DNA from: [Leptolyngbya] sp. JSC-1
Lineage (GTDB): Bacteria > Cyanobacteriota > Cyanobacteriia > Elainellales > Elainellaceae
Direction: 5' to 3'
Assembly (NCBI GenBank): GCA_000733415.1
Contig: KL662191.1
Coordinates: forward strand, 5,903,038-5,966,429
Length of the DNA stretch: 63,392 bases
Numbering within the stretch: position 1 is the first letter of the stretch; every line of letters starts with the position of its first letter. Positions 25,932 through 36,600 of the stretch are shown here, one piece after another. The notes beneath the pieces are model-generated. The model was not told the origin of the DNA. It did no database searches and worked only from the letters and a program-made list of their open reading frames with translations. A program made the position numbers and the translations under genes.

Positions 25932-26423
25932 GTGCGCGAACGAATTACCCCTGGCCCTGGACAGGAATCGGTATGGGATTATCCGCGTCCGCCTCGGTTA
26001 GAGGATTCCTCGAAACATATTCAGGTGATATTCAACGATGTGATGATCGCCGATACACAGCGAGCCAAACGAGTGCTGGAAACGAGCCATCCGCCGTCGT
26101 ACTACATCCCACCGGAAGATCTTCGCCTGGAGTATTTTCATCGCACTACCCGCTCGACGTTTTGTGAATGGAAGGGGCAGGCTGCCTACTACACCATTCA
26201 GGTTGGCGATCAGCAGGCCGAAAATGCCGCTTGGTTTTATCCCAATCCCACCCCAGACTTTATTGGGATCAGAAACTACGTTGCCTTCTACCCCAGTCGG
26301 ATGCAGTCCTGCTATGTGGATGGGGAACTCGTGCAGTCCCAACCGGGAGATTTTTATGGTGGTTGGATTACCAGCAACATTGTGGGACCGTTCAAGGGAG
26401 GTGCTGGAACCTGGGGATGGTGA
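25932..26423 (+). CDS. DUF427 domain protein
   Basis: A soluble protein of 163 residues of the DUF427 (beta-tent fold) family, function unknown. The family pattern is visible in RAKRVLETSHPPSYYIPPEDL, STFCEWKGQAAYYTI and IRNYVAFYPSRM. The GTG start at 25932 follows AAGGAG at seven to eight bases. The C-terminus (GPFKGGAGTWGW) is typical. Stands alone between a repeat block and a long intergenic region. Confidence 0.88.
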   Translation: MRERITPGPGQESVWDYPRPPRLEDSSKHIQVIFNDVMIADTQRAKRVLETSHPPSYYIPPEDLRLEYFHRTTRSTFCEWKGQAAYYTIQVGDQQAENAAWFYPNPTPDFIGIRNYVAFYPSRMQSCYVDGELVQSQPGDFYGGWITSNIVGPFKGGAGTWGW

Positions 26424-27047
26424 TGGCAAAAGTGAGTGGAGCAATTGATATCAAATTGATTGAAGCAGTTCGCGTAGCCAATCTAGATTCGATTTCGCTC
26501 TAAATTCAGAGCGGCGTCAAGGGGATGTATACGGATATAGTTGCTATATCAGATGCAGTTGTTATATCGGTACTTTCATGCAACTTATAATCAACTTTGA
26601 TTATTTCGAGAAAACTGCCAGCGCAATTTTACGGTTTTTGCATCTTGTATGTTCGCAACGATTCACAAAAAACAAGTATTATTAGAACGTTTACGCATTT
26701 AGCCGCTTGCCACTCGATAGAAGTAATGCTAGGCAAGGCTCTAGAAGCATATCGCAAAGACAATTTACAAAAAAAATTGACAGCGCTAATTTTTTTCCGG
26801 ACCACTCAGCAGCCGGATGGAACTATAAGTTGGTGGCTGTCGATACATTTCCGGCTGCATATACCAAAATCAAAAATCACCTCATAACTGGCTACCCAGC
26901 GAGTACGATTCTTTGGCCAAGTGTTGTCGATTCATCCTTGATTCGAGAATCACTCCAGATGTTTTTGAGGCAATTCGCTCGTTACATCTTTGTAGATGTA
27001 GAACCACTTATCCTGAACATTAGCAGGTAGATAAAGGAGAAACTTTT
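26424..27047. other. Intergenic region upstream of the RTX-like gene
   Basis: About 620 bases. The open frames here encode nothing I recognise and have no repeats of codon pattern that would support them. An inverted repeat (26534-26550) is listed separately. AAGGAG at about 27033 is the ribosome site of the next gene. Confidence 0.55.
26534..26550. repeat. Short inverted repeat
   Basis: GATATAG and CTATATC flank a TTG loop; a half-copy (GTTATATC) follows at about 26560-26568. Possible operator of the RTX-like gene or of the DUF427 gene; undetermined. Confidence 0.45.
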
Positions 27048-28067
27048 ATGACTACAGGCAGAACTATCATTGGTACAATTGGCAATGATACCTTGATAGG
27101 CACCCAGTTTGATGACGTAATCATTGGCAATGGGGGAAATGATGTTATTCGTGATCTGACGGGCGGGAACAACTCGATTGAAGCAGGAGATGGCAACGAC
27201 TCGATTTCAACTGGCCTAGGCAACGACACGATTCGCGCTGGTGCAGGAAATGATGTCATTAACGACCAAGGTGGTAACAACAACATCGACGGTGGCGATG
27301 GCAACGATCGGATCACGACTGGTGCTGGTAACGATGTGATCAATGGTGGTCTTGGAGATGACATTATCAATGCCGGTAATGGCCTCAACGACATTAGTGG
27401 CGGCGACGGCAACGACCGGATTACGACGGGCAATGGCAACGACCTGATTCGCGGTGGTTTAGGCGATGACGGAATTGCCAGTGGTGCTGGTAACGACCGG
27501 GTGTTCGGTGGTGATGGCCAAGATACCGTCAATGCTGGAACTGGTGCTGACACAGTCTACGGTCAATTAGGAGATGATTTCCTATTTGGCGAAGATGGTG
27601 GCGACTTCCTGTTTGGTGATGATGGCGCTGACCAGATCACAGGTGGATTCGGTGACGACTTCATGTCTGGTGGAGCAGGTGACGACACGATCAACACCCA
27701 TAGCGACGCCGTTGTTTCTTCGGTTCCTGAGAAGGATACGCTGTTTGGTGGAGTCGGTGCCGATGTCTTTAACCTCCAGTCTAACTACACGGCTGGCAAA
27801 CAGCTCCCGACCTCCACTGGTGACCAGTCCTATGCAATCCTGCAAGACTTTAACCTGGGAGAAGGTGACACGCTGAATCTGATCGATCCCGTTGGCTCTT
27901 ACACCTTCCTGCAGGGCGACTTCGATGGAGATGGCGTTGTCAGCGACACATTCATCACTCAATTCTTTACAAATGGGTCGATATTAACCCAGAACTTGGT
28001 TGCGATTGTGAGGAATGTAACTCCTCTCGATTTAACAACGTCAGGAGCAGTGAATCAGATTGTCTAA
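27048..28067 (+). CDS. RTX-like calcium-binding repeat protein
   Basis: A 339-residue acidic protein. Residues about 8-225 are a run of hemolysin-type nonapeptide repeats (GGxGxDxxx; for example GGDGNDRITTGAGNDVINGG), which fold into a beta-roll when they bind Ca2+. The last 110 residues are a non-repeat region (ILQDFNLGEGDTLNLID and following) of the kind seen in type I-secreted proteins of cyanobacteria. There is no N-terminal signal peptide, as expected for type I secretion. The ATG has AAGGAGA at good spacing. No enzyme domain is present, so it may be structural or an S-layer-like component. A terminator follows. Confidence 0.88.
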   Translation: MTTGRTIIGTIGNDTLIGTQFDDVIIGNGGNDVIRDLTGGNNSIEAGDGNDSISTGLGNDTIRAGAGNDVINDQGGNNNIDGGDGNDRITTGAGNDVINGGLGDDIINAGNGLNDISGGDGNDRITTGNGNDLIRGGLGDDGIASGAGNDRVFGGDGQDTVNAGTGADTVYGQLGDDFLFGEDGGDFLFGDDGADQITGGFGDDFMSGGAGDDTINTHSDAVVSSVPEKDTLFGGVGADVFNLQSNYTAGKQLPTSTGDQSYAILQDFNLGEGDTLNLIDPVGSYTFLQGDFDGDGVVSDTFITQFFTNGSILTQNLVAIVRNVTPLDLTTSGAVNQIV

Positions 28068-28155
28068 TGATTGGAGTCATCCATTAGAGCGATTGATTTT
28101 ACCGGTTTCGCACTTTTGCCAGTAGTTGAGACCATGCTCTAAAAATAGCTACTAG

Positions 28156-28182
28156 ACAGGGGGCCTATGTCCCCTGTTTGTC
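28156..28182 (+). terminator. Probable terminator after the RTX-like gene
   Basis: ACAGGGG (28156-28162) and CCCCTGT (28171-28177) form a seven-pair stem with an eight-base loop, followed by a short T/G/C stretch. It lies between two convergent genes and could serve both. Confidence 0.6.
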
Positions 28183-28282
28183 CTGCTTAGCTGAATATTG
28201 AATTGAACAGGCGAGAGAAACATTGGCTGACAAAACGGTGTAGCCATGCAAGGCAAGTTAGCCAGCGGGGGCGCGGTTTCTT

Positions 28283-29758
28283 TCAGCGATGGCGAATGAA
28301 GTCGTAGATTTTCAGGTAATCTTCGCCGGGATGGTTCCAGGAATAGTCGTATTCCATGCCCTGTTTAACAAGCTGACGAAATTCCTTCGGATAGTGGTAC
28401 CATAGCCCAATTGCCCGGTCCATTGCCGATTCTAGCGCTTGCTGGTCGGTTTGGTAGAACACATAGCCATTGCGCTCTTCCGGTTTGTGGAACTGGTCAT
28501 GGTCGCGGTCGAATACGGTATTGACCAAGCCCCCGACACCGCGCACGATGGGTACCGTACCGTATTTGAGACCGATCATCTGCGTCAAGCCGCACGGCTC
28601 GAAGTTGCTGGGTACCACGATCATATCGGCACCGGCATAGATCAGATGGGACAGCTCTTCGTTGAAGCCAAGCTCCAAATGCACATCGGGATTATTGTTT
28701 AAGAAGTTTTTCTCATGCCAGAACCAATTGTTGATACCCGGTTCCGTAGCCGACCCCAACAGCACAAACTGAGCGTTGCGGTGCATGGCATAGTAGATGG
28801 CATGGTGGACCAAATGCACACCCTTTTGATCATCTAAGCGACCGATATAGCAAATTAATGGCTTATTGTCCTGGGCCAACCACAGCCGTTCGCGCAGTGC
28901 CTTTTTGTTTTTCAGCTTTTCGTCAATGTTGGCTTGACCGTACTGATAGGGAATGTAGCGGTCGATCTCTGGATTCCAAACATCGTAGTCAATCCCATTG
29001 AGAATGCCGCCAAATTTATGCTGATGGACATGTAACGTATGCCCTAAGCCATAGCCAAACTCACCGTAATGAGCTTCCCAGGCATGGTGGGGCGAAACAG
29101 TAGTGACAAAGTTAGAGTAGACAATTCCGCCCTTCATAAAGTTGAGGGCAAAGGGATTGAAGTTATCCTGCAAACGATCGTACTGGAAATAGTAGGCTTC
29201 ATTATTTAGCCCAGTAGCCCAGAGCACATTGGTGCCTGCGATACCTTGATGCTTGAAGTTGTGGATGGTGTAGCAGACGCGCTGGTACTCCATGCCGTGA
29301 TATTTGTAGATCTCAAACAGCAGTACCGGCACCAATCCGGTTTGCCAGTCGTGGCAGTGGATCACATCCGGCTTTTTGTGGCTGCGCTGCAAAAATTCCA
29401 GAGCGGCTTTACTGAAAAAGGCAAAGCGCAGGTGGTCGTCAAGCGCACCGTAGTAGCAGCCGCGATTGAAGAAATTATCTTGCGAGTGAGGTTCAATAAA
29501 GAAACAGAGCCGTCCATGCACCCAGCCGCAGTAAACCGTGCAGTGAACCACGCCATCATACCAAGGCACAAACAAATCTTGATAGGCTTCGTGCAGTCCC
29601 CAGATATGGTCATAGCGCATGCAGTCATACTTGGGCAGAATAATTTCAACCGTATGGCCGCGCAGTTCTAATTCCCGACTCAACCCATACACCACATCGC
29701 CTAAGCCTCCAGCCTTGATCACGGGAGCACATTCAGAGGCAATCTGCACGATGTACAT
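28283..29758 (-). CDS. glgA2: Glycogen synthase, GlgA2 type
   Basis: A GT5 starch/glycogen synthase of 491 residues that elongates alpha-1,4-glucan from ADP-glucose. The ADP-glucose loop is KAGGLGDVVYG (15-25 region), and the C-terminal E-x7-E element is EPCGLTQMIGLKYG. The sequence (MYIVQIASECAPVIKAGG, CYTIHNFKHQGIAG) matches the second cyanobacterial synthase, which differs clearly from GlgA1. The ATG at 29758 follows GAGGAG closely and is chosen over a GTG two codons upstream. It is separated from glgA1 by trpD on the same strand; a common transcript is possible but the gap to trpD is about 160 bases. Confidence 0.92.
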   Translation of the reverse strand: MYIVQIASECAPVIKAGGLGDVVYGLSRELELRGHTVEIILPKYDCMRYDHIWGLHEAYQDLFVPWYDGVVHCTVYCGWVHGRLCFFIEPHSQDNFFNRGCYYGALDDHLRFAFFSKAALEFLQRSHKKPDVIHCHDWQTGLVPVLLFEIYKYHGMEYQRVCYTIHNFKHQGIAGTNVLWATGLNNEAYYFQYDRLQDNFNPFALNFMKGGIVYSNFVTTVSPHHAWEAHYGEFGYGLGHTLHVHQHKFGGILNGIDYDVWNPEIDRYIPYQYGQANIDEKLKNKKALRERLWLAQDNKPLICYIGRLDDQKGVHLVHHAIYYAMHRNAQFVLLGSATEPGINNWFWHEKNFLNNNPDVHLELGFNEELSHLIYAGADMIVVPSNFEPCGLTQMIGLKYGTVPIVRGVGGLVNTVFDRDHDQFHKPEERNGYVFYQTDQQALESAMDRAIGLWYHYPKEFRQLVKQGMEYDYSWNHPGEDYLKIYDFIRHR

Positions 29759-29919
29759 CTTCACTCCTCACTCAGAGAAAATGACAGTTAATCTTTACAA
29801 AACTATACAGGGAAAGTATACAGGCAATTGAGTCACGGTGCAGTAGTCGAAAGGGAGAGGCCAAGCAGGACTGGAGTATTCTCGTGAGAGAAGCTAGTTA
29901 GGCTGTTGGCCCCAACACC

Positions 29920-31026
29920 CTACCCATGTAAAAAAGCAACTAGCTCTTCGAGTTTTTGCCAAGCCGCTCCACTCGCCAGGATCTCTTTCGCTAACGACAC
30001 GCCCTGACGATAAACAGCGGTCGGATTGTCTGCATCAGCCGTGACTACACCCGCTACTTTCAGCGCTAGGGCAGCATTAACCGCAACCACATCCTGCTGA
30101 GCGGCTGTGCCTTTGCCCTGCAGAACGGCCTGCAAAATAGCAGCATTATCTGCCACTTCCCCACCGCGCAGTTGATCTAACGATGCTGTCCCCAGCCCCA
30201 GAGCCTGCGGATCAAGCGCCATCGAGTGGATTTGTCCCTGCGACAGAACCGCCAGATCAGTGGCATCCGCCAACCCAACTTCATCCAGCTTTTCGCGCCC
30301 GTGCAGCACAATCGCTTCTTGACGGCCCAATTGCTGCAAGGCTTCAGCGACGATTGGCACCACGGCAGCATCAAACACTCCCATCACCTGACCGGTAATC
30401 GGCAGTGGGTTGACCAGAGGTCCCAGCAAGTTAAAGATGGTTCGCACCTTCAGGGTTTTGCGCAATGGGGCCACCGACTTGAGGGCCGGATGCCAACCAG
30501 GAGCAAACAAAAACGTAATTCCCACTTCCTGAACGGCAGCGGCGATCCGTTCGGGAGCGGCAGCCAGATTGACACCCAGCGCTTCCAACACATCAGCCGA
30601 TCCCACTTTGCTAGAGGCGGCTCGGTTGCCATGCTTTGCTACCGCCACACCAGCTGCTGCGGCCACAAAGGCTGTTGCCGTAGAGATATTAAAGGTAGAG
30701 GCTCGATCGCCACCCGTACCACAGGTATCGATCAGGGGGTTGGGCAGCCCAGCGATGGGCAAATCTTTCGAGCGCGACTGGGATTGCAGCACCTGCGCCA
30801 TCCCTGCCAACTCCGAGGCCGCCACTCCCTTCATTTGCAGCGCCGCCAAAATCGCTCCTGACAAAATCGATGGGATGGTCTCATCCAGCCAGCCTTGCAT
30901 CAGGGTGGCAGCCTGAGTAGTGGTCAACGACTGTCGATCTAAAAGCTGCTGTAACAGCAAAGACCAGTCTTGGTCAGGGGGAGCATCGGCAGAAATCGAA
31001 GCTGGAGCCATGAAAGTATCAGTCAT
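29920..31026 (-). CDS. trpD: Anthranilate phosphoribosyltransferase
   Basis: TrpD joins anthranilate to PRPP, the second step of tryptophan synthesis. The protein is 368 residues with a slightly extended N-terminus. Motifs: DTCGTGGDRASTFNIST (about 100-116), KHGNRAASSKVGSADVLEALG (about 134-154) and the LGPLVNPL and HGREKLDE elements of the family. A second in-frame ATG lies five codons in. It starts eight bases after the end of glgA1 on the same strand, so the two genes are almost certainly co-transcribed, an unusual pairing of amino acid and glycogen genes. Confidence 0.95.
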   Translation of the reverse strand: MTDTFMAPASISADAPPDQDWSLLLQQLLDRQSLTTTQAATLMQGWLDETIPSILSGAILAALQMKGVAASELAGMAQVLQSQSRSKDLPIAGLPNPLIDTCGTGGDRASTFNISTATAFVAAAAGVAVAKHGNRAASSKVGSADVLEALGVNLAAAPERIAAAVQEVGITFLFAPGWHPALKSVAPLRKTLKVRTIFNLLGPLVNPLPITGQVMGVFDAAVVPIVAEALQQLGRQEAIVLHGREKLDEVGLADATDLAVLSQGQIHSMALDPQALGLGTASLDQLRGGEVADNAAILQAVLQGKGTAAQQDVVAVNAALALKVAGVVTADADNPTAVYRQGVSLAKEILASGAAWQKLEELVAFLHG

Positions 31027-31034
31027 AGGGTCTG

Positions 31035-32504
31035 TTAGCTCACCAACTCAGGACGACGATCTTCTGGTGTTTCATCCTTCGGCGGCTGGGTTGAGGTCGA
31101 GGCCGCTGTGGCAGCAGGCTCTTCTTCGGAGATGCCGAGGATGCAGCGGTAGGCAGTGATATATTCTTTGGCGGAGTTCTCCCAGCTAAAGTCCTGAGCC
31201 ATGCCGCGCTTTTGCAGTTCTCGCCACTGGTCTTTGAACTGGAACCCTTCCCAAGCTCGTACCATGCAGGTGTACAAATCTAACGGCTCATAGCGGTCGA
31301 AACAGTAGCCGGTGCCAGTACCTTTGGCGGGCTGATGGTGCTCGACCGTATCTACCAAGCCTCCTGTGCGCCGCACGATTGGGACACAGCCATAGCGCAG
31401 AGCCAGCATTTGGCTGATGCCGCAGGGTTCAAACCGAGAGGGCATCAAAAAGGCATCGGAGCCGGCATAGATGCGGCGAGCCAGCGTGTCGTTGTGCAGC
31501 AAATAGGCTGAAACCCGTCCGGGATAGCGGGAGGCGATTTGCCAAAGCTGGGTTTCGTAATAGCGGTCTCCGGTGCCGAGCACGATAAACTGCGCGTCTG
31601 TATAGGCAATGAACCGATCCAGCATTTGCAGCACCAGATCCAAGCCTTTTTGCTCCACCAGTCGAGACACCATGCCGACCAAAAACGCCCCAGAATTGAC
31701 TTCTAGCCCTAACTCGTCCTGCAAAGACACTTTGTTAGCCGCTCGCTGATTGAGCGTATCTGCCGTAAAAGTCTGGGTGATTACCCGGTCAGTGGCCGGA
31801 TTGTAGAGGTCGCGGTCGATGCCGTTGAGAATGCCCAGGGTTTTGCCGCTGATGTAGGACAACAGGCCGTCCAGTGCTTCGCCATAGGCTGGGGTTTTGA
31901 TCTGCTCGGCGTAGGTGGGCGATACGGTGGTAACAATATCGGCAAACTGCACTGCTGCAGCCATCACATTATGGCCTTCCATGTACCACGGGCACCAGGT
32001 AATCTGCTCTAAGCGCCAGCGCCAGGGACCCTGGTAGGCCAGATTATGAATCGTGAAAATGGTTTTAATGTCGGGCGTTTCGTGCAGCCAAACCGGGATC
32101 ATGCCCGCATGCCAGTCGTGGCAGTGCACTACCTCAGGCCGCCATTCGTAGTTCCAGCAAAACTCAGTCGCGCCGTTAGCAAATAGCGTAAACCGCCAAT
32201 CTTCGTCTTCGCCAAAGTAGATGCGCCGGGGCGTGAAGGAAGGGTGACCGAATAAATAAAGCGGTACATCCGTTCCGGGCAGCACCGATTCGTAAACGTA
32301 AAACTCCTGAAACATTGCCGTTCCCTTCCAAACCGGCTTCTCAGGAATTTTCATCTTGTCGGGCAGGAACCCATAGTAGGGCATGAAGATTCGGACATCA
32401 TGGCCCATTTTCCGCAAAACTTTGGGCAGCGCCCCTACCACATCTCCCATGCCGCCAACCTTAGCAATGGGAGCCGCCTCTGCTGCAACAAACAGAATCC
32501 GCAT
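31035..32504 (-). CDS. glgA: Glycogen synthase, GlgA1 type
   Basis: A GT5 glycogen synthase of 489 residues. MRILFVAAEAAPIAKVGGMGD is the classic N-terminus with the KxGG ADP-glucose loop (K15-G18). The GTGDRYYETQLWQIASR segment and EPCGISQMLALRYG (the E-x7-E element) are also seen. It is of the GlgA1 class, distinct from the GlgA2 copy about 1.3 kb further along. The last 35 residues are a variable Glu/Thr/Pro-rich tail (EEPAATAASTSTQPPKDE). It is the first gene of the glgA-trpD pair. Confidence 0.94.
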   Translation of the reverse strand: MRILFVAAEAAPIAKVGGMGDVVGALPKVLRKMGHDVRIFMPYYGFLPDKMKIPEKPVWKGTAMFQEFYVYESVLPGTDVPLYLFGHPSFTPRRIYFGEDEDWRFTLFANGATEFCWNYEWRPEVVHCHDWHAGMIPVWLHETPDIKTIFTIHNLAYQGPWRWRLEQITWCPWYMEGHNVMAAAVQFADIVTTVSPTYAEQIKTPAYGEALDGLLSYISGKTLGILNGIDRDLYNPATDRVITQTFTADTLNQRAANKVSLQDELGLEVNSGAFLVGMVSRLVEQKGLDLVLQMLDRFIAYTDAQFIVLGTGDRYYETQLWQIASRYPGRVSAYLLHNDTLARRIYAGSDAFLMPSRFEPCGISQMLALRYGCVPIVRRTGGLVDTVEHHQPAKGTGTGYCFDRYEPLDLYTCMVRAWEGFQFKDQWRELQKRGMAQDFSWENSAKEYITAYRCILGISEEEPAATAASTSTQPPKDETPEDRRPELVS

Positions 32505-32988
32505 ATTAATTCTTGTATCCCCTGAGAGTGGAGCCTGGATTGCGAACCTTGCTACGGATGGAAACCGGGTTCGTTGCCAGTCCCTATCAAGTTTACAAGA
32601 ATCTATAACATTCCTTCGCCAAAATTTCTGGCAAATTGATTGCGGCGAGTTTGCGGGAGAGAGGGAAAGTAGAAGTCGGGAGTTGGGAGTTGGGAGTCAG
32701 GGGACAGGAGGTGGTGCTACGGGTTTATCGCATTATTTGATTGACCGAAGCTTGACTGACTTGATAGCCGCATCTGATGCTTCAACTGAAGCTGTTCTGT
32801 CTGGCAGCGCGATAGCGGATCGAAGAGCGATTGGCTACCGTTGAATCCACGATTTATTAAAATTTTACCAAGGAGAACAGATACAGTACTGCCGCCCTCT
32901 ATGCTTAAGTTAAGCGAAGGATTAGGGGAGTCAACGATTAGGCACAACTTCTCAAAAATGTTGATCAGAATCTCTGAGGTAAATGGGC
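32505..32988. other. Intergenic region between divergent glgA1 and comFB-like genes
   Basis: About 480 bases. It should carry both promoters. The only evident structure is the heptamer repeat at 32676-32703. I see no gene. Confidence 0.55.
32676..32703 (+). repeat. Heptanucleotide tandem repeat
   Basis: Units TCGGGAG, TTGGGAG, TTGGGAG, TCAGGGG in a row. This is a short tandemly repeated repeat of the heptamer class known from filamentous cyanobacteria. Confidence 0.7.
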
Positions 32989-33621
32989 ATGGGGATTTAT
33001 AAGAATGTGATGGAGTTGTTAGTTGAAGAAGAAGTTGTGCGTCAGTTCAACTCGCTTTCTCCCCGTGTAGCGGCTTATGTGAATCAGATTGAGTGGGTTG
33101 CTCATGCTCTGAACCAACTGCCGCCCCTCTACGCCACCAGCGAGAAAGGATTACACTACCAAATTCAGTGCGGTCGGTTAAAACACGGAGCCGCAATCAA
33201 ACAGGCGGTGCAACGAGCGCTGGCCGCTATTCGGCGCGATCCACTCCGCAGTTCGACCCCATTAGAATCGCCCAACGTGCCGCTGCCTGAAATCCTGACG
33301 CAATTGCGGTTTCTGCTGCACAATGACTATCTGGAGTGGGAAGCTTTGCCCTATGCGGTTGAGCAAGCCCTAGAGCAAGCCAGTCAGGGCCAATTAACAC
33401 CTCCGCCATCGTTTCGCTCTCCCTCGGTCTACTCGCCACTGCGAAGTTCATCGCCGTTTCCCGATTACCAATCTAATCGCCCAACCAATCCGTCAGAAAG
33501 ATCGGCGTCTCCGCCCCTAAACCCATCACACCTGCGGCAATCCCAAACGGAGCCTGACCAGCGATCTAGCCATCAGCATGAGGTGTATGGCTGGGATGAC
33601 CCACTTTACAATTCGCGATAA
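32989..33621 (+). CDS. ComFB-like protein with a long low-complexity tail
   Basis: A 210-residue protein. Residues 1-95 match the ComFB (late competence development) family: IYKNVMELLVEEEVVRQ and VNQIEWVAHALNQLPPLYAT. Cyanobacterial ComFB-type proteins have been described as cyclic-dinucleotide receptors; I infer a signalling role here. The C-terminal 80 residues are rich in Ser, Pro, Arg and Asn and probably disordered. The ATG at 32989 lies nine bases after GAGG; the ATG at 32983 would be too close to it. Confidence 0.78.
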   Translation: MGIYKNVMELLVEEEVVRQFNSLSPRVAAYVNQIEWVAHALNQLPPLYATSEKGLHYQIQCGRLKHGAAIKQAVQRALAAIRRDPLRSSTPLESPNVPLPEILTQLRFLLHNDYLEWEALPYAVEQALEQASQGQLTPPPSFRSPSVYSPLRSSSPFPDYQSNRPTNPSERSASPPLNPSHLRQSQTEPDQRSSHQHEVYGWDDPLYNSR

Positions 33622-33655
33622 GTTAACTAGCCGGCGGTGTGGATATCAGGTTGGT

Positions 33656-36600
33656 TCAAGGTAAGGGAACCTCTTCGGTTGTGCGGAGAATCGGGGTTTC
33701 GGTCGGCGGGGCAGTAAAGATTGCATTGAGAGCACCATTCAGGGTTTCGGCCATCGCAATGCGGCTGCCATAGGCGACAATCACTCGCACCAGAGTGGGC
33801 AATTGGGTTTGTTCCGCCACCAGGTAGATCGGCTCCACATAAAGCAACGAGCGTTCAATCGGAATCACCAGCAAATTGCCCTGCACCACTCGCGAGCCTT
33901 GCCGGTTCCAGAGGGAAATGCGCTCTGAAATCACCGGATCCTGGTTGATGCGAGCTTCAATCTGTTCTAGTCCAAACACCAGCTCCTGTTTTGGAAACAC
34001 ATACAGCAGAGTTTTGCCATACTGCTCGCGGTCGGAACGGGCAGCCAACCAGGCAATCAAATTATTGCGCTGAGCCGGAGTAAAAGGCCGCAGCAAAATG
34101 AATTCCTCATTGTCACCGATGGGCAGTTTCATGATCAGGTAATAGGGTTCGACCAACTGCTGCTCGTTGCCGTAGATCTCATTCGGTGCCCGCCACTGGT
34201 CTTCCCGGTTATAAAACACAATCGGATCGGTCATATGGTAGGTCATCAACTGGTTCGACTGCACCTGATAGAAGTCCTGCGGATAGCGAATGTGGCGGAG
34301 CAGGCCGGTGGGCATGGCATCAAGGGGCTGAAATATGCCAGGAAATGCCTGGCTCCAGGCTTGAATAATTGGGTCTTGCGGATCGGCAATATAAAAGTTA
34401 ACCGAGCCATGATAGGCGTCGATCACCACTTTGACTGAATTGCGAATGTAGTTGAAATCGTTCCCTAACGGATCCGAGTAGGGATAGCGATTGCTGGTGG
34501 TATAGGCATCGATAATCCAATAGAGGTGGCTCTCATCCACGATTCCGGGCTGGGGCCGATAGCTGTGTTGCCACTGCTTACTGCCCGTATCGATCACCAC
34601 GAGGTAAGGATCGCTATCAAAGCGTAAAAACGGCGCAATCGCTTTAACCCGCTCGCTGATGTTGCGGCGAAACAGCAGTTTAGTTTGAGGCGTGAAGTTA
34701 TCGGTGAACATCATGCGCCAGTCCCGCAGGTGCTTGGCATAGAGGAGTCGCTGTGCCACATTGCCAATGCTGACGCCGCCCCAGCCATCGTAAGTGTTAT
34801 AAACGTTGTCACTGCCGCTGGCATAGTCTAGCTCCAGCACCTGCGTCTGGGTCATGACATAGGTGTTGGTGAGTTCACCGTAGTAAATGCGGGGTCTACC
34901 CACCGGGATACTATTGCGAAGGCGTGGATCGGAGGCAGCCGATTCGATGCCGCTGATCAGGTAATCGGGCAAGCCGCCTTCGCCCACCGAATTGACCGCA
35001 CTCAGGGTAAACCCATAGCCGTGGGTGTAGATCAAGTGCTGGTTGATCCAGGTTTGAGCGGCAGTGGGAACAGCATTGTAATCGAGTTCACGGGCGGCAA
35101 TCAGGACCTGCTGCTGAACGGCACGACCATCATCGGTGGGCAGCTCATAGCGGTCGTAATCAGCGTCAGGAAATTCGTAGTAGAGTCGGATGCGCTGGAG
35201 CTGACGGTTAGTTTCCAGCAACGGGCGCTTATCCCACAGGCGAATGTTGTCTACGGTTAAATTATTTTCTTGCAGGGTGGCTAGGCTGAGACTATTGTCC
35301 GGAGCAAAGGTTTGCACGTCCATCTGGTCGAGCATGAAGCTCTGCCGCGTCAGGGCCAGAGTACGGCGAATATAGGGCATCTCCAATTGCAATTCGTTGG
35401 GCTGCACCACCATTTGCTGCACCGCTACCGGCAAAATCCCACTCAGCAGCAGCAGCAGCAACAGATAAAATCCAATCACTAGCACAACCCGACGCAGCGA
35501 GGGCGGATAGGAGATACGTTCTGGTAGGCGCAGATAGCGTCGTTTCAAAGACGGGCTGACTAGATTGTGATGCGGTGGAGCATCTGGACCAGCGTTGTCT
35601 AGGGTGTACTTGGCTTGAACTGAGGCTTGGACCGAGCTGTTATCCTTCCGCCAGTTCGGCCAACGGCGCTTGAGACTAGAATCAACGCTAGAAGGTGCCC
35701 CAGCCGCAGAATAGCTACGGCCATCGCCAAGTCGATTGCCAACGGGATGTCGATGCTGTTCGATAATGCGCCCACCCAAGCCAAATCCTTGAGCCAATAG
35801 CCAGAGCGCAATCGGTAGCGCCAGCAAACTCAAAGCCGTGTAAGCCGGTAGGCTAATCGTCACACTGGTGTAGCCCGCACCGTAGGTTGCGCCTTGGGGC
35901 GAATAGAGCAGCAGATAGCGATTGATCCAATAGCTGATGCTAACCACCAGCATCAGCCCACCCCCCAAACGGCAGAGATGCCGAAACTGGGGAATCGAAA
36001 ACCCTGGGAAGTAGCCTTGGTTGAAGCTATCCCCCGATAGCAAATACACCAACCCAACCGATAGCGAAGTTAGAACCGCTAATCCAACCAGCCAAAACGC
36101 CAGTAACTCCCAAACCGGCAAGCTAAAGATAAAGAAGCCAATGTCCGTTTGGAAGATCGGATCGGTTTGCTGCCAGGGAAGTCGATGCAGGCCCAGCAGC
36201 ACTTTGTCCCAATGTTCTGACAACACCAGGGCAAAGCTGAGGCTGACCAAAACGGCAATTGCCCGCAGCATCAGTTGGGGACTGATCAGCAGCAGCACCA
36301 TGAGGGCCGCCACCCCAATCAGCTGCCAGGGCTGGGCTTGCCAACTGCGCAGCAGCTCCCACACCACCTGATGGTCAAACTTGAGCGGTACGGGTAGATT
36401 GGCTGTACGCAAACCGAGCTGGGGCCGCCAATGGCTAATTGCCACCTGCCCGTAATAGGCCAAACTGGCTGCTACCATAAAGCTGCCGAGTAAAACCAAC
36501 GGCAACAGTTGCCTCACTTCCATATGGCCGGGAAAGGTGAGTCGGCTCCTGGATTCAGCATCAATGGCTGCCACTTGCTCGGCTGTTGGTTTGCCCCAAG

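Noticed and set aside
26597..27030. Overlapping frames upstream of the RTX-like gene as a gene
   Set aside because: Two frames overlap, neither shows motifs or a ribosome site, and base use is that of an intergenic region.
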